This document shows positions 1 to 11,600 of a DNA stretch of 64,000 bases, piece by piece. The position numbers and the translations under genes are program-made. The stretch is from Chimonanthus salicifolius. Lineage: Eukaryota > Streptophyta > Magnoliopsida > Laurales > Calycanthaceae. The stretch lies in NCBI GenBank assembly GCA_013350335.1, contig CM023533.1:29308869-29372868 (forward strand). The letters are read 5' to 3'. The notes below the pieces were generated by a model. That model ran no database searches, was not told where the DNA came from, and worked only from the letters and a program-made list of their open reading frames with translations. The stretch's first letter is position 1, and every line of letters starts with the position of its first letter.

Positions 1-217
1 GTCTTCTTCTTCCATCCATTGTTTAGTTCTATGTAGATGGAACCAAAGATGCAAGTGTTTCATACACTTGACAGAAATCTTTTTCCAAAATATCTCGACT
101 GGTTGATCTTTGTACTATATCCAAACTCTTTTCAATCTGTATCCAAACTCTTTTGTGCTTTCAATCCATGTCCACTTGCGGTTTGGTGCTTCTCTTATGA
201 ACTTCTGATACTTACAG
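1..217 (+). other. last intron of the ADR1-like gene (3' part)
   Basis: The stretch is T-rich and ends in the acceptor CTTACAG directly before the LRR exon. It can be read through in the exon's frame from position 37, but the translation (aromatic- and Phe/Leu-rich) does not resemble an ADR1 LRR. It is therefore called intron. Confidence 0.6.
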
Positions 218-1050
218 GTGAAATGAAGGAATCCGACTGGTTCCAAATGTGGTTCCCAAATGCTGAAGTTCTGATGCTTAATTTCTCTTCCAGCACATAT
301 TTCTTACCTCCATTCATCGAGACAATGCCAAACCTCAAATTCCTAGTGTTGGTGAATCATGGGACTGAAAGTGCATTCCTGCAAAATCGATCAGTTTTCA
401 CAGAACTGGATAACTTGAGGAGCCTTTGGTTAGAAAAGATCAGTGTCCCACCACTCTGCAAGACCACTGTACCCCTTGTCAACTTGCGAAAAATATTTCT
501 TGTCCTTTGTGAAGTAAGCAAGAGCTTAAACAGCTCTGCGGCGAATCTTCCTCTAATATTTCCTCGTCTCACTGACCTTACCATTGATCACTGTATTGAT
601 CTAATGGAGCTTCCTTCAAGTATCTGTGGTATCAACTGTCTTGAGAACCTGAGCATCACCAACTGCCATGATCTGCATGACTTACCACCCGAATTGGGGA
701 AGCTGAAGAATCTACGTATTTTAAGAGTTTATGGCTGTCCATCACTCAAGAAGCTTCCACAGGCAATTTGTGAGCTGAAGAGATTGATATATCTGGATAT
801 CTCTCAATGTGTGAACCTGAGAAGCCTACCTGAAGGGATAGATCAAATGATCAGCTTGGAGAAGATAGACATGAGGGAGTGTTCACAGATTCGGAGTCTG
901 CCGTCGTCAGCGATGTTGTTGAGGTCTCTAGGACAGGTGATATGTGACGAAGGCATTGCATTTTTTTGGAAGGAAGCGGAGAAGGCAATACCTGAGCTTC
1001 GAATTCAGGTGGCCGAGGAAAGCTTTACACTGGACTGGCTTGTCGATTGA
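218..1050 (+). CDS. ADR1-like helper NLR, C-terminal LRR exon (5' part outside window)
   Basis: This is the terminal exon of an RPW8-type CC-NB-LRR protein of the ADR1 family. ADR1 proteins are helper NLRs that act at the plasma membrane downstream of sensor NLRs and EDS1 complexes. The exon opens after a splice acceptor (CTTACAG ending at 217) with the end of a split glycine codon. It encodes about 277 residues and stops at 1048-1050. Leucine-rich repeats recur at roughly 23-24-residue spacing (LTDLTIDHC, LENLSITNC, LRILRVYGC, LIYLDISQC, LEKIDMREC), which is the wording typical of ADR1. The tail has the family's ICDEG...W...A.PEL pattern and ends in SFTLDWLVD, close to the DWL ending of ADR1 proteins. 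The RPW8 and NB-ARC domains must lie left of position 1. No frame break is seen. Open frame continuing upstream of 218 has no LRR similarity and is intron. Sure of the family, less sure of the exact paralogue. Confidence 0.9.
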
Positions 1051-2293
1051 TGGCCTCCTCAACTCGTACTGCAAAGATGGCCATTGATGCCATCTCTGTA
1101 AGTTCGATTGTGATTTGTAAAGTTCCATGTATAAATTAGAGAAAAAGGAAACGACAATTGCTTCTGGTCTTGGGACCGGACTCTTCCCACCCAATGCAGT
1201 GCACATTCTTCATGGTAACATCTTTGTTTGATTGGTTATTAGGAATCTAAATTCTCTTCAGAGGGCTTTATTTGTTTTTTTTATGTAATTAGTGTTATCC
1301 ATTTAAGCTGCAGTCTTGAAGCTGATGAGTGGAGCAGCACATTACATGTGTCCATGTAGTTTTTTTTTTTTTCCTTTAAAAGAAGAATTGCGGATAGCAA
1401 GTAGAATTTGTATAGACTATAGACCAATATTTAAACTGAGAACCGAGTGTTGGTTTGGTTATATTGGTACATTGCGAAGGGTCTCTGAACTTCTTGTTGT
1501 GAATAGAAATGCACATACAATAGTTGGAAGAACAAATATAGATCAAAGACACATAAAGATACAGAAATTTTAAATGGTCCCCTTTCAGTATATTCACTGA
1601 TTCAAATCAGATCCACTATGCTCAACGGCAAAATAACTAAGAAAAGACGGTCGACTCTTGTTACAATTTTTACTCTCACACCTCTATCTCATAAAAAGAG
1701 ATATTATATACTGCTCTAATTAGAGCTACAAAATATGTGATGCAAAAATTACAAAATCTCCCTCCATTAAAAAATTCGGCTCACGATCGGATCAATGGGG
1801 ATGAGATCATCAGTAAATATCTGACAATCATGCTCTACAAAATCTAACACATGTTGTGGGTTGGTCAAGCATATCAAACAAAGTGCTTCTAGTACTTGAT
1901 TGAGAAATCATTTCCAAATTCCAACCAAGACACCCGGCGCTATCGAGGGCAAAACCAAAAGCATTTAGTAAACTTAACAAATATGAAAAGCTACAAGGAC
2001 TAAAGATTAGGCTCTTGCGTGTGTGGGGGGACTAATCAGTGCTTCAGATATTGCACATCCTTGTCAATTACCATTCATACCACACCCTTATCAATTACCA
2101 TTCAATTAGCAGGACAGTGACATTGATAAAAATATTTTCTTTAGACTCTTATTTTTAGATACTAACGTGAAAAAATTTCAGACATATCCTTCAAGTTCAG
2201 CAAATTTAATTATATATATAATAATAAAAAAAAATTATGATCAACCAAATGTACTGATGGAGCATAACCTTGCCCATAGTCCATAAAGACTAG
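1051..2293. other. 3' flank of the ADR1-like gene and spacer
   Basis: The first ~200 bases are presumably the 3' UTR of the NLR. The rest is AT-rich spacer with short poly-T and poly-A runs. I see no coding signal, RNA gene or clear repeat boundary. Confidence 0.5.
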
Positions 2294-2303
2294 TGGCTAC
2301 AAG

Positions 2304-2498
2304 CAGGGGTCGAAATATCGGCCAATACATATCGTATCGGCCAATATATATTGGTTTCAGAGTGCTTCATATCAGCCTGATATCTTATCGTATTGGCCGA
2401 TATTCACAATATCGGCCGTATTATATCGGCCGATATTTAAAAAAAAAAAAAAGACAAGGAAAGAGAAAAATATCGACTGATACCAATTTTTGTACTCC
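2304..2498 (+). mobile_element. CGGCCGATA-type MITE, copy 1 (Mutator-like, 10-bp TSD)
   Basis: A 195-bp element is packed with the words ATCGGCCGATA and ATCGGCCAATA in both orientations. It begins CAGGGGTCGAAATAT and ends near TTTTTGTACTCC, an imperfect terminal inverted repeat (aggGgtc versus aggAgta). An A-rich tract lies about 65 bp before the right end. The ten bases TGGCTACAAG occur directly on both sides (2294-2303 and 2499-2508), a clean target-site duplication. A 9-10 bp duplication is characteristic of Mutator-like elements. No transposase is encoded, so it is non-autonomous. Confidence 0.75.
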
Positions 2499-2508
2499 TG
2501 GCTACAAG

Positions 2509-3980
2509 AACTGATTGAGGAGACTACATTCATGTATTTGGTAAGTGAGTTATTTGAATATTTCTATTTTTTTTTTTAGATTAAGTACATTTCAAATATC
2601 TCCCATATTCAATGAAAGATCGTCACCTTGTATTGATTATTGAAATCCAACATTGGCATCACATAGTTTTAATATTGGATGCGTAGGCATAGATTCCTAG
2701 TTGACTTTGCTCATCAGTTTTCTAAAGGATTGATTGCAATTCAACTTAGGTATCAGAAGTAGGTATCGGTGGACATATCCATTGATAAAATATTGGTAAT
2801 ATTTATGCAATTATGAATGTCCTATGCATCACTGGATTTAAATGCTATAAAATAATACTTAACAATTCTTAATAATGTTTAAGCATTGGCCCTAGGATGT
2901 ATCGGGTCTACCGTCTATGTTTTGACAAAACATTTTCAATTAGCTATCTACTTTGACAAAACTTTAATAGAAAGACAATCTGATGTTTAAATTGGAAAAT
3001 AAGAATTCTAGAAGTCTTAACTTACTTGATTACTTTGGAACATTTTTCTCATATGGAGGTCGGATGGATTGAAATTGTAATACAATAATTTCAATTCAAT
3101 CTCTTTTGAGCAATGTCTCCCTTGAACAGAACAACACTTGACTCTACCCCCGTAATGTATGGAAATGAGTAAATTCGGAAAGTAATAACTTCATAAAAAT
3201 TAAACATGATTAAATTTGAAATTATGATTTCCAAAAATTTAAAGATTAATAACAAAAAAACTCAAAATAGAGGAGTTTTGAAAAAAAATATATCTAAAGT
3301 AAAATATTCTTTATATTAGATATAAATACTGTAGTACCCTATCATAGAGGGAGTCTATAGTGTTGAGGAGAAAAAAGTCTCACATTATTAATTGTTTAGG
3401 AAATTCTCTTATATATAAGGGATAAGTCTTCCTCTTTTTAGAATGAAGTCTTTTGGGAACAACATGAGTTGGCTCACTAATCGAAAGTTGTACAGGCCAT
3501 ATATGAGGTTCAAAATAGACAATATTATACTAATAGGGATGACACTTACCGATACAATTTATAAAGTACACTGATATATGAAAAAAAAAAATCTATATTC
3601 AAACTTCTAGTGTCCTCTCTGAGGTCGTTGCTCATGGTGGCAGTCCCACGTAAATCTTTTTCTAATAATTTTGCCCTGAAGTCCGTGTGGGTCCTCATAG
3701 GTTGTGCACACCCACGTGGGGTGACCCACATTGTCAACTTTTTTAAGGGTCAATAGAACTAGGTCAACGCTAGGGTTTTGAGTCATCATTAATCTATAAT
3801 GTGTAGCCCTAACTTTTCTTTGACCAAGTATACTTAAGCATTAAGCAATTGATTTTTATATATCTTAATTATATCTTTATACGATCAGCGATCTTCTCAC
3901 AGGTATTTTGTGTATACAGATACAAATTTTATCGTGATGCCTAATTTGTCTATCGCCTGTCGTACTGAATAAAAAATAAT
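2509..3980. other. repeat-rich AT spacer
   Basis: No gene is visible. The segment at 3345-3500 (tgttgaggagaaaaaagtc followed by a TATATAAGG-like box) looks like the LTR of a small retroelement, but I could not find a partner copy. The rest is unclassified AT-rich DNA. Confidence 0.35.
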
Positions 3981-4245
3981 GCCAGAAATTCATAAACAGT
4001 GCAAATCGACTCACCAAATTATGAACAGTGCAGATTGGCTCACCAAAATTCATGAACAGTATAATTGGCTCATCGAAATTGCAAGTCGTCTCGCTAAAAT
4101 TCATGAACAGTGAAAATCGGCTCATTGAAATTGCAAATCGGTTCGTCAAAATTCACGAACAATACAAATTAGCTCGCCGAAATTTCAAATCGACTCGCTT
4201 TAATTCACATGAACAATAAAAATCAGCTCATTGAAATTTTACCGT
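3980..4245 (+). repeat. degenerate tandem minisatellite (ATGAACAGT motif)
   Basis: About six diverged units alternate the words AAATTCATGAACAGT and GAAATTGCAAATCGGCTCGC. Spacing varies between about 35 and 60 bases, so this is a decayed composite minisatellite and not a precise array. It has no coding capacity. Confidence 0.7.
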
Positions 4246-5680
4246 TCATGCGAATGGTAAATCGGGAATACACTAAAACCCATATCTCTAAACACAAAAT
4301 GATTGTGGGAGGATTGCTGGCCCTTTAGTATACTTTTGAGTTCTCACCTACTGGACACAGATGCATTAAGCACAGTCTAATCAATATTACAATCTTTAAA
4401 ATCATGTTTAAATATTTATGTTTAGAGTAAATTTATTGTACTAATTTTTTATAGAAGCTCTATTCAAAATGTAGAGAATTTTATATAAAAATAGTTATTC
4501 ATTTTAAATAAGTTAATCTTTCAAAAATGACTTCTTCCATTTACATAGGGCACAGGGGGCACTGGTGGACAACTACCCACGAAGTCCACCAATGTGAACA
4601 CCACTGCAGTCTTGTATTGTAAGTAAAGGAAATAGGGGCCATTGGTAAAATGGTTAAGATTCTGTGTCAAGGGACACGTAGTCACTCAAATCTCTCGACA
4701 ATTCAGTCCAAGTTTCAAAGTGGCAAAACAAATGATTGGACTAGGCCTTCAGTGGAGGTTGAAATGTGAATACTATTCATTTTTGAAGTCTTTGTTTAAG
4801 TGTGAAGTCTTTGTTTAAGTGGGTTTCATTGTTGAATATGAGAACAACTCATTACAATGATTAATTAGTGTAATTAGGCAATTTTAAAAGACTTATTCAA
4901 CAGAATCTTCTCTTAAAAAAATTCTCTAGCTACTCTCATTTCTTTTCCTTCTAACAGAGATGAGATATATCTATAAAAAAAAAAAAAATCTCAAAATGGG
5001 ATTATCCATGGACATTTTTTTAGAGTCAAGCTTCAATTTTTATGAAAATTCAAAAGTGAGAAAGCTCATTGTTGAAAACCATACTCATTTACAACTAATT
5101 TGAACAGATTAGTTCTAATATCATTTTGAAGGCAATGAAAATTTAATGGTGGTGTGTGTTGTAGCCAAGACTTAGGACAAATTAAATGAAAGGTTTGAAG
5201 ACAAAATTCCAAAATGAGAGGCTTGAAGACATGATTTTCCAAACTGAAGTTGTTTTCATGTTTAGGTAAAATAAGCCATATGAATTTACCAAAGCTTTTG
5301 TTCTAATGAGTTTGGCTCAGGGTCAACTTTCCAAAGCGTCAAGCGTGAGAATTGAAAGGGAAGTGGATACTTCAGCCTTTGGATATTTTTTGAAAGAGAC
5401 TTTATTAAATTTAAAAATAAAAATAGTAGAGGGAGTTGATCTTGCAGCCAAGAAACTCCTCATAGAGTTATTCCTCATTGGTTTACCAGTATATGTGGAT
5501 TGAAAGATTATTAAAAGATTTACACATACTCGTAGAATTAGTCTCACTTTCCAATGTAGGGTAGAGATACCTATGTTACAAAAAATAAAATTAAAATTAC
5601 CAAGAGAAAATGAAGGACAAGTATTCTAGGTCATTCTAGATTTCTCATGTTAGAGGTGTGGAACTGTAGATTGTGTTAGA
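4246..5680. other. AT-rich spacer without recognisable gene
   Basis: Both strands were scanned by eye. Only short unrelated open frames and poly-A/T runs are present. Confidence 0.4.
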
Positions 5681-5684
5681 AATA

Positions 5685-6340
5685 AATAAAAACTGCAAAA
5701 TCACAAAATCAAATACACTACAAAAAGAAAACACAGATTTTATGTGGCTCACCCGAAGGCTACGTCCACAGGGTGTGATGCACAATTCCACTATGAAGAA
5801 AACTCCCGAAAATAAATTACAAGAACTAAATCCAACCCTTCCCTCTGTCTCCTTCCTAAAATCAATCATTCCCTTTGTCCCCTTCTTCACATTGTCTCAT
5901 TTCTCTTCTTCCTTTACACTTAAGAGAAAACTCACAGTCAAAGAAAATCCTAGAGAAAGAGACCGTATGTACTTGTGCATTACCAATAAATCAAAATATA
6001 AATACAGGTCAAAGAAAATCCTAGAGAAAGAGACCGTATGTACTTGTGCATTACCAATAAATCAAAATATAAATACAGGTTAAAGAAAATCCTAGAGAAA
6101 GAGACCGTATGTACTTGTGCATTACCAATAAATCAAAATATAAACACAACCCCGACCGAAAAAGACTTTTGAGTCAAAAACCCAATAAGATTATTCAAAT
6201 ATTGAACGATAAATCACCACCAACCCTAGCTTGTAGTTGTCAAGGAAGGAAGGAAGAGAGAGAAAAGCAAAAAACGCGGTCTGATGGGCGGCCCTTCAAT
6301 GTTTTCTTAGGTTGGGTTTCTTCCACAGAGACTTAGCTAT
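5685..6340 (-). mobile_element. decayed LTR-retrotransposon LTR (reverse orientation)
   Basis: On the minus strand the stretch around 5735-5790 reads as the block commonly found in Copia LTRs (GTGGACGTAGCC...GAGCCACATAAAATCTGTG). Upstream of it, in the same sense, lie three copies of a 71-bp unit containing a TATA-like TATTTATATTTTG. Neither outer boundary nor an internal domain could be identified, so only LTR identity is proposed. Confidence 0.4.
5937..6149. repeat. 71-bp tandem repeat, three copies
   Basis: Units start at 5937, 6008 and 6079. Copies 1 and 2 are identical by eye over 71 bases. Copy 3 differs at a couple of sites (GTTAAAG for GTCAAAG near its start and AAACACAA at its end). 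The near-identity implies recent expansion. On the minus strand each unit carries an AT-rich TATA-like word, so the array may be a multiplied promoter segment of the surrounding LTR. Confidence 0.9.
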
Positions 6341-8350
6341 CATCTCGAAGTTGCCAAACGATACAATACAAGGCAAGCGTGTGACAGATGATATAGTTTG
6401 GTAAGGATGGGAAGGAAGAAGCAAATGCCAAATGCGCGTAGCATTTCTAACAGCTGCATCAAAAGTCTTGTCTGCTGTGAATCCAAATGAGACACAAGGA
6501 ATGTATGATGTGTGACTTTGTTCTTGTGAAGCCATGGACATGGTGAGTCCCTTGTATAAATATTTTTAAAATGATAGTGTCATTGAGTTTAAGAGTCATA
6601 ATTTCGAAAGTCTAAAATTATAATTAAAATGAAGACAATTTTGAACGAATCGGTGAATGACCTTCCAAAATAGTCACATCTATCTACCCAGTGAATTGTA
6701 TTCCTGCCCAATTTAAATAGTCTATTGATCTAATCTAATAAATTTTCACTGTTAGATAAATATGAAATTTCAATGCAAGTTGTGTCATTTAATTAAGATA
6801 AAATTTTATAGACGTTATATACAAACTAATGTCTTTCAAACCCACAAATCTATATAGATCCAAGAGGGATCATTGGACGATTTACACCAAACTTTAGAAC
6901 AACCTCGTTTGCAAGGGATCATCGAGTATATCCCATACAGCCATTAAGCTCTATCATAGAAACATGCCCTCCATGACATTCATCACTAAGACATGTTACC
7001 AGTGGTTCTCGCCTAAGAGTACAAATTGGGTCAAATTGTTTTGCTCAACTAGATTGTCTTTAGTATTCAATTCAAATTAGACCATTTGCTGAATAGGTTT
7101 AAATGCACATGTCAGTATAGCCTGAACCGGGTTCTGTCCGACTCAAGACAACCTCAACCTTCAAGAGCTCAGCCAAAGCCTAAGTGTCTAATAGAAACCA
7201 AATACCAGCATCAAGTTGGGTCTCAATTTGAGCCATTCCAGGCTCAGATCAATTCAGTTTTAAGGTTGGTATTGGTCAGACAAATAATAACAAAAAAAAT
7301 TCTCTCCATTATTAACTGATTTTAATTAATTCAATGTCCTCTAGATCTTTACTTATTATATGTTATAATATATATACATACTAAGAATTTTATATAATTT
7401 ACATGCACTGAGCTACATCAAAATAACACCTAACCAAGCCCTATTGGAGAGCAACTTTGATTTTTGGGCCTAAACTGAGCCCAGATACTGAGTCTATTTC
7501 GGCCCGAGACAAGCATCGACTGGGTTGGGCTTTGTGGAATTGAGCTTAGCCTGCCAAACTTTCACCCCAACTCAAACCATGTTTGCGAAGTTCGTATCAA
7601 TGATTCACTGTCTTTCTCCCCTCTTTTAAAGACAAATCACATGCACGATGTTCGTTCATTACATGGTCTGCTTCCCATGTAGACCTCAAATAGATTTGTC
7701 AGTGTCAGATCTCATGGGTGTCAAATAGATGGTAGGACTATATAAATATTTTATCAAATCTAAATTAAAGGCCAACTCTAAATTTATGAATAAATGATTA
7801 AAATGATGATGATGATCAGCACGACATACCGTGTCCATTATGGTACTTCACATGCTTGCAATGACCTACTACTCTCCCAGGCCGGTAATTTGTATACCAA
7901 CTAGTACATGTCATTTTTAAAGAAATCTACTCAATTTAGAGAAAAAGAACCAAAAAAAAAAAAAAAACAGCGTTGAAAACAACAGCTTATAATTATTACT
8001 GAAAAGACTTAAATGAAGAAATGAGGATAATAAGAGGATAATAAAAAGTTAAGATGAAAAGAGGGGATCAACCATGAATTCGACTGGTACCAACAAGCCA
8101 ATGTCAATATGCCAGCCAGCGTTCATGACTCAATAAAGCTGAGTTAAGCCTGATAATTGGACATCTCTTGCAACAAAATGTAGGTAGCACATCCACCATT
8201 ATATCTGTTCTGTGATGTGTGTTATTTGGTTACAAAGAAGTGAAAATCAAATGTAGCAGCTAAGTTTCCACAAACCATTGGCATCATCATCAAAGTTGAG
8301 TATTGTAACTCCTAATTACCACTTAATTCTAGTTAGAACTATACATACTG
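6341..8350. other. spacer with unclassified repeat fragments
   Basis: Contains stretches rich in CCCGA/GGGTC-type words (about 7110-7580) like those inside the hAT-like MITE at 41.4 kb, suggesting a decayed relative. No gene or RNA is seen. Confidence 0.35.
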
Positions 8351-8638
8351 CACGACATCGCAATCTAACATGCCCCTTCTGACCAAGCTGAAATACCCTC
8401 TGCCAGCCCATTTCATTAAAGACCCTGAAAACATCCTGAAGACAGACAGCAATTGGCTATTAGAAGACACACAATCAGTCAGTTGATACATAAGCGAAGC
8501 AGCAAACCAATGAATGCATCATGAAGTATACAATGTTTACTGTTTGTAATGATTATACGGAATGTTCATCTGTTTAGGAGAGTTTCTCCACATTCAGGTG
8601 TCAACTTTCACCTAAGCCTTACCTCAAATTTACTCCAG

Positions 8639-11600
8639 TCAACCAGCAATGAGGGGATTGAGCACTTGCCCGATGAACAGTACTACTCCGGTCATATCTT
8701 CTCTGATCAGAAACACAAATGGATGGTCAGCTACAAAGTCCACAGGACCATCCATAAGCAAAGCTCTTAGCTTTATCACAGCCGCAGATGCAGAAGCAGC
8801 TTCAGTTCCCTCTTCATTGACTTCAATACACGATTTATGGAAAATGCTTGAGACATACAAGTTCTGACCATGAGCTGAATCCACCATCTCAGTAAGATCC
8901 CCTTCACCTGTGAAGGGTAGTACCAGTCCTAACTCCTTCAAAACTGTAGAAGCTTCAAGCCCAAATGAGATCTTAAACCGCGGGATTCTGAACTTGTCGA
9001 CTTCGACTTCTTGGAGTGGGAGATGGCGATCAATGAACCTGGGTTCAGAACCCATCTTCTCTACCAGATTCTGCAGTCCATTCTTCTCATCAGGCAGAAA
9101 GAAATACATGGAGAAGCGCCTCTTATCTTCACCTTGTTTGTAAGGAAGTGTAAGGACCTTGAAACCATCAAAAATGCTGATGAATTGCTTTTTCTTGCTG
9201 GTCATGAAAGGCACTTGAACAGAGCTTCCATCAATAAGGTAGAAATCGTAGTCTTTGGTCTGTGATGAATCAAACTTGTCATTCCAAGCTCCTTTGAAAT
9301 ACAACGCATTTGCAAGGATGAGCCTTGTTGAACCATCAACAGATCCAGATGGAAGAAGTTCCTTGATTAGGCCATTGGTCTCTTTCTCAACCCAAGAGTT
9401 CACTTCACTAGCCACTTGAACAGCCTTATGCAACAACACCAAAATCATCACCATTAAAGAAGAAATAATAAAAGTTTGGAACATAAAATAAAATCTATTA
9501 TAGTCATTATGCAATTGGATGTACACCTAAGCAGAAGCAATATGAATAACTTGGCTAGTGATTTTTTAATTTTTTTTTTGTAGAAGTAAATTTTATAGTT
9601 TGGTGTAAATTTACATGAGATTCATGAGAAAGATGAACAGCAGCAAAGAGAAACCAGTACACACTAAATCAACAAAAGTCGGTAAAAGACTCATCAATCG
9701 AGAATTAGAACCCAAAAAAATAGTTCCTTCAATGTAAATTTGTGCTGTGTTTACCCCACCTATCCTCCTTCACCTGAGGTCCACTGAGTGAAGAAATAGT
9801 ACTTCCAACCAGAGACTTCCATGAAGATGCTTTGCTTGAGAGTCTCCTATTTACTCCCAAATTCTCCACAAATGGCTAATGCAACCATCCTCTGCAGCAG
9901 AACATTTTCTAAGGACTGTGGCCCCACACATTGATGAGGGAGCAAGAAGAACCCAGATTGGGACCAAAAAATAATAATAATAACAATAAAATGGAAGACG
10001 AGACATGAGAAGAAAATTTGTAGTGAAAAAATGAATCGTCACAAACTCATTTTCCTAACATAGGAAGAAAATGTTAGAGAACGAAGTTTCAACGAGTTTC
10101 TCTGCCTATCCATTGGATGATAGTTTGATGATAGCACATAGGGATTTGCTCAAAAAGGCTCCACTAGGCTCTTTGGTGAATACACTTTTGTTCTCACCTT
10201 CCCTACCATGGATTGCATCTTTGTTTCTATTAAATAAGGCAATTTCATAGTCCGTTACGTTTCTTCTAAATGTAAGGGTCCATTCCGATCTCTCACCCAT
10301 AATTGTCACTACTCTCAAATGATTCCCCACCCATCTTATCCACAGAATCCTCACTTATTGGACATGCATATAACCTGGGAAATGAGTTTCAATTCTTGAT
10401 TGCCCACCCAGTTATCCTACCAAAACCTTAACCTTGACAACAACAACTAATCCTTCTCTTCCACCCCCTCCTCCTCACTTTTTCTCTTCCAACACTTTCA
10501 TAACCCATCCCCTATCCACCTCCCATATAATGGTTCAATAAACTTTTGTCAAGGATTCTGCATGACTATAAAAGATTGGAATGAGACCCTCCAAAAGGAA
10601 AGTTTGAGCAATACCATAGAAACTCGAGATGGTTCATCGGTTTTGGGAGAACACCAAAGGAAGACATTTAGCTATGGATTGATCTTCTTCTTCTCCTTGT
10701 AGCAAGTTATAATCCAATATAGATTTTCACCTCTATATTATTGCTTGTCTCTTTTGTGCATTCTTCTGGCTGTTGATTAGTGTCATTTAGAGAAGGCTTT
10801 TATTATAGAAATCCTCAATAGTAGTTGTAATCTTGGGAGACACCCTGGACTGCAGCAAAGGGCCTCCTATCATATTCCTTTTTTTCTTTTTCTTTTTTTT
10901 GTTTTTTCTATGACCAAGGTGTCCAGGCCACATTAAGTGTCCTATCATATTCCTTGGCTAATATAATTGCAATAAAATGCTCCTACACATATGAACAAGC
11001 ATGAAATCTGAAACCACATTAGGTGGATGACTGTTACTCTACCATTTCTTTCCCAAATAAATATAGGCAATAAGCACCTACTACATTGACAAAGCAAGAA
11101 AAAGGATATTAGCACTACTGTCGTTTCTCCAGAAATGCTTTTTACAAATGCCAGGATAGAAAACCATTCGCCTTGCAAGAACATTCCAAATGATTGTGAT
11201 TAATGCGTGCAAGCACATCATAACGCAGTCGGCCAATGTTCCATCATCTTGACAGAACCAATCACAACCATTACACCCTCATAAGACCATATAAGAAAGA
11301 GTAGATTCATGAAATCATGTGTAATATCAAGAAAGTGGGAAAAAGGACAGGTATATATAGATATGGATGCTGGATGGATAAATTCTGTTATTTTTCATGA
11401 CACCATGAAGGTAAACAAACAAGAAATAATTTAAAGGATTAAAAGAACAAGTTAAATACTAACTAGTTACTGATTTACATGGTATTAATATACTTATATA
11501 GTACATATAGGTACAAGACATAAACTGTGTTTAGATGAGATATAGGGTAGTGGAACTATCAGTTCTTGGGAATTACTAGTTCTCCTGTTTGGATGCAACA

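Noticed and set aside
37..217. In-frame extension of the ADR1-like exon to an ATG at 37
   Set aside because: The translation has no LRR character and a good acceptor (CTTACAG) sits at the point where family similarity begins.
5937..6149. CRISPR-like array
   Set aside because: Units are contiguous 71-bp tandem repeats without unique spacers in a eukaryotic LTR.
8649..9265. Plus-strand open frames over the serpin exon 2
   Set aside because: They are antisense shadows. The minus strand encodes a complete serpin C-terminal part.
9425..9526. 5' extension of serpin exon 2 beyond AVQVASEV
   Set aside because: The residues are hydrophobic intron translation. The acceptor AAG at 9425 and phase-0 join to exon 1 give the canonical protein.
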